Positions 43,365-53,155 of a stretch of DNA of 64,000 nucleotides are shown here, one piece after another; the stretch's first letter is position 1, and each line of letters begins with the position of its first letter. Origin of the DNA: Chryseobacterium shigense. Lineage in GTDB: Bacteria > Bacteroidota > Bacteroidia > Flavobacteriales > Weeksellaceae. The notes beneath the pieces are model-generated. The model was not told the DNA's origin. It searched no databases and was given only the letters and a program-made list of their open reading frames with translations. Both the position numbers and the translations under genes were made by a program. Location of the stretch: NCBI RefSeq assembly GCF_014207845.1, contig NZ_JACHLC010000004.1, positions 186,001 to 250,000 of the forward strand. Reading direction: 5' to 3'.

Positions 43365-45452
43365 TTAAAAAGTAGCTGCAGGAGCAGTTTCATTATTCAG
43401 TTTTCTCTGGATTTCCGTTTTCTTTCCTTTTGAAAAATCAAAGCTTACTCCCAAGACAAACATTGATTTGTTATTCATGATTTTAGTATGCAGATTATAA
43501 TCTACCAAGCTTTCCGGAAGACTTTTGGTTTTGTATTCCGAAGACATTCCGATCCAGTATATTCCCGCTGTAAAACTCCAGCTTTTAAGTTTGTACGTCG
43601 CAAAGAAATGATTCTGGTTCTCATTGGTGTTGAGAAAAGCACCATTCAGCGTGTAAACCGGGATATTCACCATATACTGCACACTGAAAGATTTATATTC
43701 TGAGGATACTGAAAAATTATTCGCTAAATAATCATTCTTAATCAATGCACCTTTGCTGGTTCTTAAAGTTTCTGAAGTTGGTGTCAGTACAGCCTTCAAT
43801 ACGAGCAGACTGCTTCCGAAAGGTTTGTAAGATCCCGATAACTGTATTCCATAACGCTGTGCATTTTTTCCGTTTTCATAAGTTAATGCATATCCTCCGA
43901 ACGTGTCATCCAAAACGTAATACTGATTGATAACGCGGTCTGTATAGCGGTAAAAAAGAGCAGCATTAAAATCAAATTTCTTATTATTAAAAGAATAAAT
44001 TAAATTATTGGAAAAGTTCTGTTGTGATTTCAGGAAAGGATTTCCCTTCTGAACAATATTCGGAGCCAGCTGAACCACATTACTGCTGAGTGCACTGCTC
44101 CACGGACTTGTAGGGCTATAACTGCTCGTCAGTCTAAGGCTTTGGTTACTTTTAAGCTGATAACCTAAAATAACTTTTGGGGTAAATGACCATTCATCAA
44201 AAGTATTGGCAGCACTTTTATTATGGATATTGGTTAATCCTGCACCGACCCTGTAGCTGAACTTATCAACTTTTCCGGAAAATTCGGAGTAAAAATACTG
44301 TTCCAGGTAATTAACGCTGTATTGTGAATATCCGGCAAGATTATTCAGGTCATTGGAAATAGTAGTACTGGAAACACGATAGCCTGAAGAAAGCTTTCCT
44401 GCCTTAAAATCATGGGTATGGGCAAGCTCACCTACAAAATTAGTTTGTTCAGTTTTCAGGACCATATCATTATCGTACACCGAGATTCCGGAAGGGATGA
44501 TCCATTCCCTGGCCGATTCTGTAGTATTGGTTTTATAATGAGAACCTACTCCATTTAAACTGAGCTCATCCTTAGTCCCGATCTTTTTTGAATAATACAA
44601 ATCTACCTTGGGAATAGCATAATTTGAACCGTTATTTTTAAACATTTCATGCTCTTCCATAAAGCTGTCTTTTGTAAAAACGCTTTCACCGGTTCCTTTT
44701 GAAAACCTGCTGACAATATCCATATTCAGTTTAGCCTGAAAAGCATAATTATCGGGAACCATCCGTGTATAACGTAAAGCAATATTCTGGGAGGTATATC
44801 CGAAATGATCTTTCCTCATCTCATCCGAACGGTAATGTTCTCCGTTTAACCGGTAATCATAGATACTCTGAACATTCCTGTCATCATAATCCCTTAGATT
44901 CAATGAATATTCTAACCCAAAATTATTTTTCCCTTTCGTAAAATTAGCATACGCAGAAGCATTTATAAATCCAGTAGTAAGTCCCGACATAGCATCAACC
45001 CCGAAAACATATCCTGTTTCATTGGATCTGGTAATAAGGTTAATCACGGTTTCTGCCCTTGATGCCCATCTTGCCGGTGGTATATCATAATATTCCACTT
45101 TTACCACTTCACTGGGTGGAACACTGCGGATCTGCATATCTGTAGCTTCTATTCCATTAATAAGAAACAGTGTGGTTCCGCCTTTCGTACTTGTGATGGT
45201 ATTGGAAACGGGATCAAGCTGTAATTCCGGCAACGTCTGAAGCAGGTCTTTTGCATATCTTGCTTTCTCCAGTGCCTCTTTATCAAAGGTATAAACAGAT
45301 TTATCCGCAAACTGTTTTTTTCGTTGAGATTTCAGAATCACTTCCTGGATTTCTTTCGCAGTTTCCTTCCCTATCGTATCATTTTTCATCTTTTCCTGCG
45401 AAAACACTGAAATACCCAAAAGAAAAAATACAGGATACAGAACTTTTTTCAT
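43365..45452 (-). CDS. TonB-dependent receptor-like outer membrane protein
   Basis: A 695-residue protein from the ATG at 45452; a longer frame to 45530 adds residues upstream of the signal peptide (MKKVLYPVFFLLGISVFSQ). A plug domain covers residues about 45-170 (KDLLQTLPELQLDPVSNTI, FLINGIEATDMQIRSVPPSEV). The rest is a long beta-barrel with aromatic-girdle strands, of the outer-membrane barrel type common in Bacteroidota. The carboxypeptidase-like carrier domain seen in SusC-type receptors is missing. No partner SusD or TonB gene is near, so the ligand is unknown. Confidence 0.9.
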   Translation of the reverse strand: MKKVLYPVFFLLGISVFSQEKMKNDTIGKETAKEIQEVILKSQRKKQFADKSVYTFDKEALEKARYAKDLLQTLPELQLDPVSNTITSTKGGTTLFLINGIEATDMQIRSVPPSEVVKVEYYDIPPARWASRAETVINLITRSNETGYVFGVDAMSGLTTGFINASAYANFTKGKNNFGLEYSLNLRDYDDRNVQSIYDYRLNGEHYRSDEMRKDHFGYTSQNIALRYTRMVPDNYAFQAKLNMDIVSRFSKGTGESVFTKDSFMEEHEMFKNNGSNYAIPKVDLYYSKKIGTKDELSLNGVGSHYKTNTTESAREWIIPSGISVYDNDMVLKTEQTNFVGELAHTHDFKAGKLSSGYRVSSTTISNDLNNLAGYSQYSVNYLEQYFYSEFSGKVDKFSYRVGAGLTNIHNKSAANTFDEWSFTPKVILGYQLKSNQSLRLTSSYSPTSPWSSALSSNVVQLAPNIVQKGNPFLKSQQNFSNNLIYSFNNKKFDFNAALFYRYTDRVINQYYVLDDTFGGYALTYENGKNAQRYGIQLSGSYKPFGSSLLVLKAVLTPTSETLRTSKGALIKNDYLANNFSVSSEYKSFSVQYMVNIPVYTLNGAFLNTNENQNHFFATYKLKSWSFTAGIYWIGMSSEYKTKSLPESLVDYNLHTKIMNNKSMFVLGVSFDFSKGKKTEIQRKLNNETAPAATF

Positions 45453-45729
45453 ATTAGAAATAAAATTGTATTGATGTAAATAAGACATACAAGATCTGAT
45501 ATTTGTTACATATCTGTCAGGTTTTCCCAAAAATAAAAGTGGAAAATGAGGTATTGGGGAGGATTTTCCTTCTATTACACTTTCATTATCTTTTCACATC
45601 ACTGCAAATACACAGAATAAACAATAAAAAAATCATTTATTTTAAGATTAAAATACAATCATATTTAAATACAATTAATTTATTGTACAATTTTTGCTGA
45701 TAATATTTTACATCACAAAATATAAAATC

Positions 45730-46482
45730 ATGAAAAAGTTTCTCATTTTAATTCCCTGTTTTCTGCTCTCAGAAATAGATGCCCAGGAACTTCAGGCTGT
45801 TCCTTCAGAGAAAATGAATATTATTAAAACCAATGTAACCGCTTATGCATTCAGGAATATCAACCTGTCTTACGAAAGGGCAATTACCCAATGGTTCTCC
45901 CTCAATATCGGTTTCGGAACAATGACACAAGGAAAAGTTCCTTTCATTAATGCATTTTTAAAAGATGAAGATGAAAAAAGATTCCAGAACCTTAGAGTAA
46001 AAGCAACAAACTTTACTATTGAACCCAGGTTTTACATTGGAAAAGGCTATGGCAAAGGATTCTATTTCGCCCCTTATTACAGGTACTCGGATGTTTCTTC
46101 CAATAGCTTCGATTTCTATTACGATTATGATGCTGTGGACGGAAATACTTATCAGATTCCACTCAAAGGCCAGGGAAGCACGAGCGGAAACAGCGGCGGA
46201 CTGATGGTCGGCGCACAGTTTTTTTTAACCCGAAGCCAAAATCTTGTCCTTGATTTCTGGATCGCAGGCGCTCATTACGGAAGTGGAAAAGGTGATTTTA
46301 CGATGACCAGCGATTATGTTTTGACACCGGAAATGCAGGCACAGCTTAAAAAAGAAATAGAAAATCTGGACATCCCTTTTGTAGATTATACGGTGGAAAC
46401 AAATGCCAATGGTGCAAAAGTAAAAGTAGACGGGCCGTGGGCCGGCTTCAGAAGCGGACTTTCTATTGGTTACAGATTTTAA
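45730..46482 (+). CDS. Outer-membrane beta-barrel protein (DUF3575-like)
   Basis: A 250-residue protein from the ATG at 45730 with a signal peptide (MKKFLILIPCFLLSEIDAQ). The segment IIKTNVTAYAFRNINLSYERAI followed by aromatic strands and the end WAGFRSGLSIGYRF fit a small outer-membrane barrel similar to DUF3575. It is divergent from the TonB-type receptor; the 277-bp space between them contains AT-rich sequence and probably both promoters. Function unknown. Confidence 0.8.
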   Translation: MKKFLILIPCFLLSEIDAQELQAVPSEKMNIIKTNVTAYAFRNINLSYERAITQWFSLNIGFGTMTQGKVPFINAFLKDEDEKRFQNLRVKATNFTIEPRFYIGKGYGKGFYFAPYYRYSDVSSNSFDFYYDYDAVDGNTYQIPLKGQGSTSGNSGGLMVGAQFFLTRSQNLVLDFWIAGAHYGSGKGDFTMTSDYVLTPEMQAQLKKEIENLDIPFVDYTVETNANGAKVKVDGPWAGFRSGLSIGYRF

Positions 46483-46503
46483 TAATTATCCATACATAAG
46501 ATC

Positions 46504-46533
46504 AAACCGTTCTTTTCAGAGCGGTTTATTTTT
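46504..46533 (+). terminator. Terminator after outer-membrane protein gene
   Basis: AAACCGTTCT and AGAGCGGTTT form a 10-bp stem (one G-U pair) with a TTTC loop and a following T run. Confidence 0.88.
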
Positions 46534-46589
46534 TTGATGAAATTTGTATCTTGGCTTTTTATATCTCCTATTATTTACAAGCTAAATCT

Positions 46590-47882
46590 ATGAATTCATC
46601 ACCTATAACCACTGCCCAAAGAATCAAAGCCATTGTAGGCGGATCTATCGGAAATCTCGTTGAATGGTATGACTGGTATGCGTATGCCGCCTTTGCCATT
46701 TATTTTTCCAATTCATTTTTTCCGGATTCGGATCTTAATGCCCAGCTGATGAATACAGCGGGTATCTTTGCCGTAGGTTTTTTGATGAGGCCAATCGGAG
46801 GATGGATATTCGGAAGTATTGCTGATAAGATTGGGAGAAAAAAGGCAATGACTCTTTCGGTACTGCTGATGTCTTTCGGTTCGCTTCTTATTGCGCTTAC
46901 TCCAACTTATAAAACTATAGGAATTCTGGCACCTGTTTTACTGCTTATCGCAAGGTTGCTGCAAGGGTTAAGTGTTGGCGGAGAATATGGCGTTTCTGCC
47001 ACTTATCTCAGTGAAATGGCATCAGAAAACCGCAGGGGGTTTTATTCAAGCTTTCAATATGTAACGCTGATTGGCGGCCAGCTGATTGCATTGGGAATTC
47101 AGTTGATTCTGCAAAAACTGCTTTTAACAGAAGCTCAGCTCGAAGAATGGGGATGGAGAATTCCTTTTGTAATCGGGGCACTGCTTTCAGTAATCGCCTT
47201 ATATTTAAGAGCCAATCTTCACGAGACTGAAGCTTTCGAAAATAAAAAGGAAGTCAGTGAAAAGAAGAAAGGAACAGTAAAGGAGCTCCTTAAGCACCCT
47301 AAAGCATTGCTTACCGTTGTAGGGCTGACTTTGGGAGGAACTCTGGCATTTTATACATACACCACGTATATGCAGAAATTTTTAGTGAATACTGTTCATC
47401 TTACCAAAGAGCAATCTACCCTGATCTCTTTTATCTCATTGTTTATATTTGCCTGCCTGCAGCCTGTATTCGGAGCATTATCAGACAGAATCGGAAGGAG
47501 GCCTCTGCTTTTAGGTTTTGGAATTCTCGGCACATTGTTTACAGTTCCTCTGCTTACAGCTTTAAGCACGACCACTTCAATGTGGACAGCATTTTTCCTC
47601 ATTATGGCAGCCTTGATTATCGTCAGTGGCTATACATCCATTAACGCAGTTGTAAAGGCGGAGCTTTTCCCTTCAGAGATCAGGGCTCTGGGAGTGGGAC
47701 TTCCATATGCCCTTACCGTTGCTATTTTTGGAGGAACTGCCGAATATATAGCACTTTGGTTTAAACAGACCGGAACAGAACAATATTTCTACTGGTATAT
47801 TACCGGATGTATTTTATTTTCACTGATCGTTTATGCCGGAATGAAGGACACAAAGAACAATTCAGCACTGGATAAAGATTAA
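46590..47882 (+). CDS. MFS transporter, metabolite:H+ symporter (KgtP/ProP-like)
   Basis: A 430-residue, twelve-helix transporter from the ATG at 46590. It has the MHS signature GSIGNLVEWYDWYAYAAFA at the N-terminus, the MFS loop GSIADKIGRKKAM and GEYGVSATYLSEMA, typical of proton-coupled uptake of dicarboxylates, tricarboxylates or osmolytes. An exact substrate cannot be read from sequence. It is followed by a strong GC-rich terminator and stands alone. Confidence 0.93.
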   Translation: MNSSPITTAQRIKAIVGGSIGNLVEWYDWYAYAAFAIYFSNSFFPDSDLNAQLMNTAGIFAVGFLMRPIGGWIFGSIADKIGRKKAMTLSVLLMSFGSLLIALTPTYKTIGILAPVLLLIARLLQGLSVGGEYGVSATYLSEMASENRRGFYSSFQYVTLIGGQLIALGIQLILQKLLLTEAQLEEWGWRIPFVIGALLSVIALYLRANLHETEAFENKKEVSEKKKGTVKELLKHPKALLTVVGLTLGGTLAFYTYTTYMQKFLVNTVHLTKEQSTLISFISLFIFACLQPVFGALSDRIGRRPLLLGFGILGTLFTVPLLTALSTTTSMWTAFFLIMAALIIVSGYTSINAVVKAELFPSEIRALGVGLPYALTVAIFGGTAEYIALWFKQTGTEQYFYWYITGCILFSLIVYAGMKDTKNNSALDKD

Positions 47883-47901
47883 TTAATACGTTTAAAAGCC
47901 A

Positions 47902-47926
47902 GGCGCCGCAGATTCTCTGCGGCGCC
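47902..47926. terminator. Perfect GC-rich hairpin between convergent genes
   Basis: GGCGCCGCAGA and TCTGCGGCGCC form a perfect 11-bp stem with a 3-base loop. It is much more GC-rich than its surroundings and has only a weak T run, but lies between a + and a - gene end. Confidence 0.75.
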
Positions 47927-47937
47927 CGGTTTATATT

Positions 47938-48150
47938 TTAATGGTAAGCCTTTTTAAATTTCTCCACCATACTGTCCAGATTATGACGCTGGACATACAC
48001 ACTCTTCACTTCCTGATACCTTGGTGATTTGTAAAAAACCTCATGAAAATCCATGCTTCCGTTCCCTACTTTCACTACTTTCTGTACATCAATATTCAGT
48101 TTTTTCAGCTCGTCTTTAAAGACTTTAAATTCATCTTGTATATCGCTCAT
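47938..48150 (-). CDS. Small conserved-looking protein, unknown
   Basis: A 70-residue protein from the ATG ending at 48150 (MSDIQDEFKVFKDELKKLNI); a longer frame to 48183 lacks support. It is mostly helical and charged, with HEVFYKSPRYQEVKSVYVQRHNLDSMVEKF. No family recognised. Its clean end just after the shared hairpin supports a real gene. Confidence 0.65.
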   Translation of the reverse strand: MSDIQDEFKVFKDELKKLNIDVQKVVKVGNGSMDFHEVFYKSPRYQEVKSVYVQRHNLDSMVEKFKKAYH

Positions 48151-48589
48151 TTTATATTTTTGGATTTTAGTTAAAAAAATCAACTTTACACTTTATACCC
48201 TTCAGTAAAACGGGGCACATTCTAAATTTGTAATAAAATTAGTGAATTTTCCAATATAATCATCAGGTAAATACTATTTTTTTACTCAATTTCAAGATTT
48301 CATAAGGATTTTGCATTTTTTCATCATTATCAAGCAATTCCAAGAGCCCAGAATTTCCCTGAAAAATGGCTTGAAAGACCTGCTAATTCAGGAAAAATGA
48401 TTGTTTTTTTTTTAAGAAACTGTATATGATGCTCTGAAACAAGTTGTTTTTTTGATACTGCTTATATAGAAAAATCAATTATTCTTATCCGTCATACTGC
48501 TATGCAGGAATTCGCGAACATACTTTCAATTGGTTTTATATGAAGCCGAAACCGCTAAAAAAATCCGGCAAAACTAACTGATTAATTGA
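48151..48589. other. Intergenic region without recognised genes
   Basis: About 440 bp of AT-rich sequence with several T runs (for example near 48405). I see no long hairpin, repeat or coding frame. It must contain the promoter of the small - strand gene at its left end; the methyltransferase promoter box lies at its right end. Confidence 0.5.
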
Positions 48590-48597
48590 TACATTTG
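48590..48597 (+). promoter_or_regulatory. Probable -7 box of the methyltransferase gene
   Basis: TACATTTG, exact TAnnTTTG, 17 bases before the ATG at 48615. Confidence 0.5.
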
Positions 48598-48614
48598 AAA
48601 GATTAAATCTACCA

Positions 48615-49226
48615 ATGAACGACACCAACAGAAAACACTGGGAAAACGTATATGAAACTAAAAATCCTGACGAGGTGAGCTGGACACAGGAAAAGCCTGA
48701 AACATCGCTTGACTTCATCCGCTCTTTTGGATTGGGAAAAGAGTCCAAAATCATTGATATTGGTGGTGGAGACAGCAATCTTGTTGATTTTCTTCTTGAA
48801 GAAGGTTATGAAAACATTACCGTCCTTGATATTTCTGCCAAAGCTCTGGAAAAAGCAAAGGAAAGGCTGGGCAAAAAAGCTGATCAGGTGAAGTGGATTG
48901 TTTCAGACATGACAGCATTCGAACCTTCAGAAACGTATGATATCTGGCATGACAGAGCCGCCTTTCATTTCCTGACTGCCCCGGAACAGGTTTCAAAATA
49001 CATCAGTACGGCAGGAAAATGGGTAACCGGGTTCATGATTCTGGGAACTTTTTCAAAAGACGGCCCGAAAAAGTGCAGCGGACTGGATATCCTACAATAC
49101 GACGAAGTTACATTGTCTGAAACATTCAGATCAGATTTTACGAAAATAAAGTGCTTCACTCAGGATCACATCACTCCTTTCGGAACAGTTCAGAATTTTG
49201 TTTTCTGCGGCTTTAAAAAGACTTAA
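48615..49226 (+). CDS. Class I SAM-dependent methyltransferase
   Basis: A 203-residue protein. SAM-binding loop IIDIGGGDSNLVDFLL (about residues 48-63), VLDISAKALEKAKERLG as the second strand and helix, and the motif DIWHDRAAFHFL near 113-124. The start MNDTNRKHWENVYETKNPDEVSW is typical of the thiol/tellurite-type and small-molecule methyltransferases. Substrate unknown. It converges on the ABC transporter gene with a shared terminator. Confidence 0.9.
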   Translation: MNDTNRKHWENVYETKNPDEVSWTQEKPETSLDFIRSFGLGKESKIIDIGGGDSNLVDFLLEEGYENITVLDISAKALEKAKERLGKKADQVKWIVSDMTAFEPSETYDIWHDRAAFHFLTAPEQVSKYISTAGKWVTGFMILGTFSKDGPKKCSGLDILQYDEVTLSETFRSDFTKIKCFTQDHITPFGTVQNFVFCGFKKT

Positions 49227-49232
49227 TCCAAT

Positions 49233-49266
49233 AAAAAGAGAGCTCCATTTCCAAAGCTCTCTTTTT
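49233..49266. terminator. Bidirectional terminator
   Basis: AAAAAGAGAGCT and AGCTCTCTTTTT form a 12-bp stem around a 10-base loop between convergent genes. Confidence 0.92.
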
Positions 49267-49275
49267 ACTGTATCT

Positions 49276-51033
49276 TTATTTCTGTTTTTCCTCTTCCAGC
49301 TCCACTTCATGTCTCAGCTGGGCCTTATAAAGTGTTGCGTAATATCCATTTTTGTCAAGAAGCTCCAGGTGTTTTCCTTCTTCTACAATCTTTCCATGCT
49401 CCATAACAATAATTTTATCTGCTTTTTCAATGGTGGAAAGCCTGTGGGCAATAATAATTGAGGTTCTGTTTCTCGTAATTTTTTCGGTGGCTCTCTGGAT
49501 CAGCTTCTCACTTTCATGGTCTATGGAAGAAGTGGCTTCATCCAGAATGAGGATTTTAGGATCTGACAAATAAGCTCTCAGGAAAGACAACAGCTGTCTC
49601 TGTCCCAGAGAAATAGAAGAGCCTCTTTCGCTCACCACAAAATCATACCCTCCCGGAAGCTGCTCTATAAACTGGTCTACTTCAATTTCTTTTGCACCTG
49701 CTTTTATTTTTTCCAGAGTAATGCTTTCATCCCCAAAGGCGAGATTTTCAAAAATACTGCCGTGGAAAAGGAATACATCCTGTAGAACCACTCCGATATG
49801 ACTTCTCAGGTTATAAAGCTCATAGTCTTTTAAGTCAACATCATCGATTCTGATATTCCCTGAGTTAATATCATAAAGTCTTGTGATCAAACTGATAATG
49901 GTAGACTTCCCTGCACCGGTTGCCCCCACAATAGCGACTGTTTCTCCCGGATTTACTTTAAAATCAATTCCTTTCAGGACTTCCTGTTTATCATCGTAAG
50001 CAAAATGTACCTTCTCAAATTCGATTTTGCCATCAAAATGGTCCTTTTTCACGGTTCCTGTATTTGGCATGGCATAATCTTCATCCATCACACCCAAAAC
50101 TCTTTCTGCTCCTACAATACCTCTCTGGATATTATTGAAACGGTCTGCAATCTGTCTCAACGGACGGATCAGCATCGAAATATACTGGATAAATGCAATA
50201 ACAACCCCGGCACTTATGGTAATATATCCTCCATAGAACAGGATAAACCCTATAAATAAAGAAGATATAAGCTCTACTACGGGAAAGAACAGAGAGAAAA
50301 TAAAAACTGTTCTCAATAAAGCGCCCTTCAGGGTAATATTAATATCGTCAAATTTTTTAAATTCAGCTTCCTGCCTGTTGAATACCTGAATGATGGACAT
50401 TCCCGCAAGCCTTTCCTGAACAAAAGAATTCTGGTTGGCCGTCCATGTTCTTTCATCTCCGAAAGCTTTTTTCAGCCTTTTCTGGAAAAACCTGGTAATC
50501 AGAACCATCAAAGGAAGGATAGCCAATGTAATATAACTCAAATGTACATTGGTGCTGAACATCATGATCAAAACAAATACAATTCTGAGAATATCCCCGA
50601 AAACCATAAGGAAACCATCCGTATAAACCGTGGCAATAGTTTCCACATCTCCTACAGCACGGGTTACAAGCTGCCCGATAGGAGTTTTGTCGAAAAATGA
50701 TGTTCTGAAATAGATCAGCTTTGCGTACAGCCTTTCCCTGATGTCGCGGATAACGTTCTGCGAAATATAATTCGAGAAGTAAACCAGGAAAAAGTTTAAA
50801 ACAGTTTCCGCAAAAACCAAACCTACCAGCATATAGATATGCTTCATCATCAAGGCTTTATCTTTAAGCCTGGTGATATCATTATCCACCACCTCCATGG
50901 TAAGATAAGGTCTAAAGGTAGAAACTATGGACAGTAAGACGGAAATGATTAAAGTAAGGATGAACCAGGACCGGAATTTCATTCCTATAAAGAACAGCCT
51001 TTTAACAATCCCCCAGGTATCTTGTTTTTTCAT
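49276..51033 (-). CDS. ABC exporter, membrane and ATPase half fused
   Basis: A 585-residue half-transporter expected to form a homodimer. Residues 1-310 hold six helices with coupling-loop features (QLVTRAVGDVETI). The nucleotide-binding domain follows, with Walker A GATGAGKST near 376-384, Q-loop, Walker B ILILDEATSSID and H-loop IIIAHRLST. The signature reads ISLGQRQ, i.e. SLGQ where most have SGGQ. It belongs to the MsbA/multidrug exporter group; substrate unknown. It stands alone, 126 bp from the next - strand gene upstream. Confidence 0.94.
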   Translation of the reverse strand: MKKQDTWGIVKRLFFIGMKFRSWFILTLIISVLLSIVSTFRPYLTMEVVDNDITRLKDKALMMKHIYMLVGLVFAETVLNFFLVYFSNYISQNVIRDIRERLYAKLIYFRTSFFDKTPIGQLVTRAVGDVETIATVYTDGFLMVFGDILRIVFVLIMMFSTNVHLSYITLAILPLMVLITRFFQKRLKKAFGDERTWTANQNSFVQERLAGMSIIQVFNRQEAEFKKFDDINITLKGALLRTVFIFSLFFPVVELISSLFIGFILFYGGYITISAGVVIAFIQYISMLIRPLRQIADRFNNIQRGIVGAERVLGVMDEDYAMPNTGTVKKDHFDGKIEFEKVHFAYDDKQEVLKGIDFKVNPGETVAIVGATGAGKSTIISLITRLYDINSGNIRIDDVDLKDYELYNLRSHIGVVLQDVFLFHGSIFENLAFGDESITLEKIKAGAKEIEVDQFIEQLPGGYDFVVSERGSSISLGQRQLLSFLRAYLSDPKILILDEATSSIDHESEKLIQRATEKITRNRTSIIIAHRLSTIEKADKIIVMEHGKIVEEGKHLELLDKNGYYATLYKAQLRHEVELEEEKQK

Positions 51034-51159
51034 TGTACGAGTTGAAGAAAGAATTTAAAATTCCATGCAAAAATAAGACTTTAAAATTTGACAGCCTGTA
51101 GAAGTTCGTCAAATCGTCATAGAAAATTTCAGATAAGGATCATTTATAGTATGAATATA

Positions 51160-51930
51160 TTAAGCCAGGTTTTTCAGCCAGTTCAGAATATATCCCGCTA
51201 CTTCTTCCCATTCTCTCTCACCACAGATGAAATGGCTTCTGCCTTCAAATTCCTTAAAATCCACAATACTGTTTTCATCTTTGTAAGCGGATGCTATCTT
51301 TTTTGAAAAAGCTGCAGGAAAAATATGGTCGTCGGAACCGGCAATGAAAAGCAGCGGCTCATGAGGTTTCTTTAAATCTAACGTTGCTGAAGACTTGAAA
51401 AGCGGGTCTCTTGCCAGTTTACGGCTTTCAGGAACGGCAACAGTTTCATATAACTTATCACTTTCTGCTTTTGAATAATTATTGAAAAAAGCTTTATGGT
51501 ACCATTCTTTAGTTCCTAAATACGGGCTGTTTCCTTTAAAAAAATTCACAACAGGCCATACTATTTTTACAGTAGAAAAAGGAGCCATTACATTTTTTGG
51601 AGGCGCACCATCAATGCTTACGCCGGCACTGGCTTTTCCCATATCAATAAGCTTCTGAACCATCAGTCCTCCAAATGAATGTCCGATAACGACAGGTTTC
51701 TCAGGAAGTGTATCAATAAATTTCACTAAACGATCGACGGTATCATCAAAACTTACATTTTTCAATTCTGACGGGATATTTATTTTCAGCTTTCCCGGAT
51801 CTCCTTCATGTCCGGGATTGGAAGGGGTGTGAACAATATATCCCTGAGCTTCAAAATAAGTTTTCCATTCTTTCCAGCTTGTATTATTCACAAATAATCC
51901 ATGAATCAGTACGATAGTTTTTGTTTTCAT
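51160..51930 (-). CDS. Alpha/beta hydrolase
   Basis: A 256-residue hydrolase beginning MKTKTIVLIHGLFVNNTSW, with nucleophile elbow VIGHSFGGLM near 81-90 (GHSFGG), an Asp in IAGSDDHIFP near 216-218 and His in EGRSHFICG near 241-246. No signal peptide. It sits 77 bp after the Crp/Fnr-type regulator on the same strand, which may control it. Substrate unknown; such enzymes act on esters or lactones. Confidence 0.9.
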   Translation of the reverse strand: MKTKTIVLIHGLFVNNTSWKEWKTYFEAQGYIVHTPSNPGHEGDPGKLKINIPSELKNVSFDDTVDRLVKFIDTLPEKPVVIGHSFGGLMVQKLIDMGKASAGVSIDGAPPKNVMAPFSTVKIVWPVVNFFKGNSPYLGTKEWYHKAFFNNYSKAESDKLYETVAVPESRKLARDPLFKSSATLDLKKPHEPLLFIAGSDDHIFPAAFSKKIASAYKDENSIVDFKEFEGRSHFICGEREWEEVAGYILNWLKNLA

Positions 51931-52007
51931 AATCTTTATGGTTTTAAATTATGAGGCAAAGTTCCGCAGATAAAATGAAGATTATTTTAACCTCGGTTAA
52001 AATCGTA

Positions 52008-52595
52008 CTACTTTCCTGAAATTCTTTTTCTTATTCTGCTCAGAGATGGTCCCTGGATTCCTAAATAAGAAGAAATATGGTATAAAGGAACATTATTGAA
52101 AATATCAGGATGCTGCCTGATCAGGTCTAAATACCGTTCTTCAGGGGATTTCAGCAGAAAACCCTCAATTCTTGTCATGGTAACATTGAAGGCCTCCTGA
52201 GCCAGAAGCCTCCCGAATTTTTCCCATTGATGCGAGTTCCGGTACAGTGAGAGCAAATCTGTATACCGGATATAAATAATGGAAGCATCCGTCAATGCCT
52301 GGGTATGATAATCACACGGAATCTGATTGATAAAACTTTTAAAGGAAACTACAAAACCGTTCGCAGAATACAGGAAAACATTTTTTTCCTCACCTGTTTT
52401 TTCTTCGATAGTGTAAGAACGGAAAACACCGTCAATAATAAATCCGAAATAAGTACAGACTGTTCCGCGGAGATTATAGAATTCTCCTTTTTTATAAGTT
52501 CTGGGCATCCAGAAATCTTCAGACTGTTTAAATTCATCTTCCGAAAGACCGGCAAACTGATTCAGGGCAAAAGCTAATTTTTCGGTTTCAGTCAT
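52008..52595 (-). CDS. Crp/Fnr-family regulator
   Basis: A 195-residue protein: cyclic-nucleotide-binding-type beta-roll at residues about 25-120 (YKKGEFYNLRGTVCTYFGFI) and a C-terminal region RYLDLIRQHPDIFNNVPLYHISSYLGIQGPSLSRIRKRI with a helix-turn-helix (HISSYLGIQGPSLSRIR). The residues that bind cAMP in CRP are not evident, so the ligand is unknown; this Bacteroidota subgroup is common. It precedes the alpha/beta hydrolase gene on the same strand. Confidence 0.92.
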   Translation of the reverse strand: MTETEKLAFALNQFAGLSEDEFKQSEDFWMPRTYKKGEFYNLRGTVCTYFGFIIDGVFRSYTIEEKTGEEKNVFLYSANGFVVSFKSFINQIPCDYHTQALTDASIIYIRYTDLLSLYRNSHQWEKFGRLLAQEAFNVTMTRIEGFLLKSPEERYLDLIRQHPDIFNNVPLYHISSYLGIQGPSLSRIRKRISGK

Positions 52596-52665
52596 GACAC
52601 ATAGTTTTTTATGATGGGGCCGGGAAAGTGGGTGACTTCGAGAGCCTCAGTCACCGTGACGTCCG

Positions 52666-53007
52666 TTACAAATCTTTATCTCCTATTTTTTCAATTTCCA
52701 GAGAAGGTTTATTGACGTGTTCTTTCACAAATTTCTTCTCAAGAAGCTGATAAACACCGTATACAGCCGCAATGGAAATGATCCAGCTGATAATATTAAT
52801 CATGGAAAATCCTGTATAATTTACATTTTCTGCAGCAGCAGGATCTGTAAGTCCCTGATAAATCCCATAAGAAAAGCCAAAGAACAGTTGGGTTCCAAGA
52901 TACACACCAATCGCTAAAATCCCATAATGCCACTTTGTTTTTCCAAACCTTTCCGCCAGCTGCGCATAATATCTGTAAGCACCAATAAGAATAAAAATTG
53001 ATAACAT
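52666..53007 (-). CDS. Small membrane protein, unknown
   Basis: A 113-residue protein with three hydrophobic helices (about residues 1-14, 28-52 and 68-88) and a polar, charged C-terminal tail (KKFVKEHVNKPSLEIEKIG). AERFGKTKWHYGILAIGVYLGTQ is characteristic of a small Bacteroidota family without assigned function. A hairpin GTGAC/GTCAC lies just after its stop in the 70-bp gap to the Crp/Fnr gene. Confidence 0.7.
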   Translation of the reverse strand: MLSIFILIGAYRYYAQLAERFGKTKWHYGILAIGVYLGTQLFFGFSYGIYQGLTDPAAAENVNYTGFSMINIISWIISIAAVYGVYQLLEKKFVKEHVNKPSLEIEKIGDKDL

Positions 53008-53155
53008 AATTCGTGTTTTATATATTTAACATTTCCAGACTATCCTATTTTATGAAAAATAATGCAATAATTTTCATGGAATAGTCATCGATCGCTAAAA
53101 TAGTATTTTTTTCAATGCTGTAAAACAAAAGGATATCCGTAAAATCACTGAAATT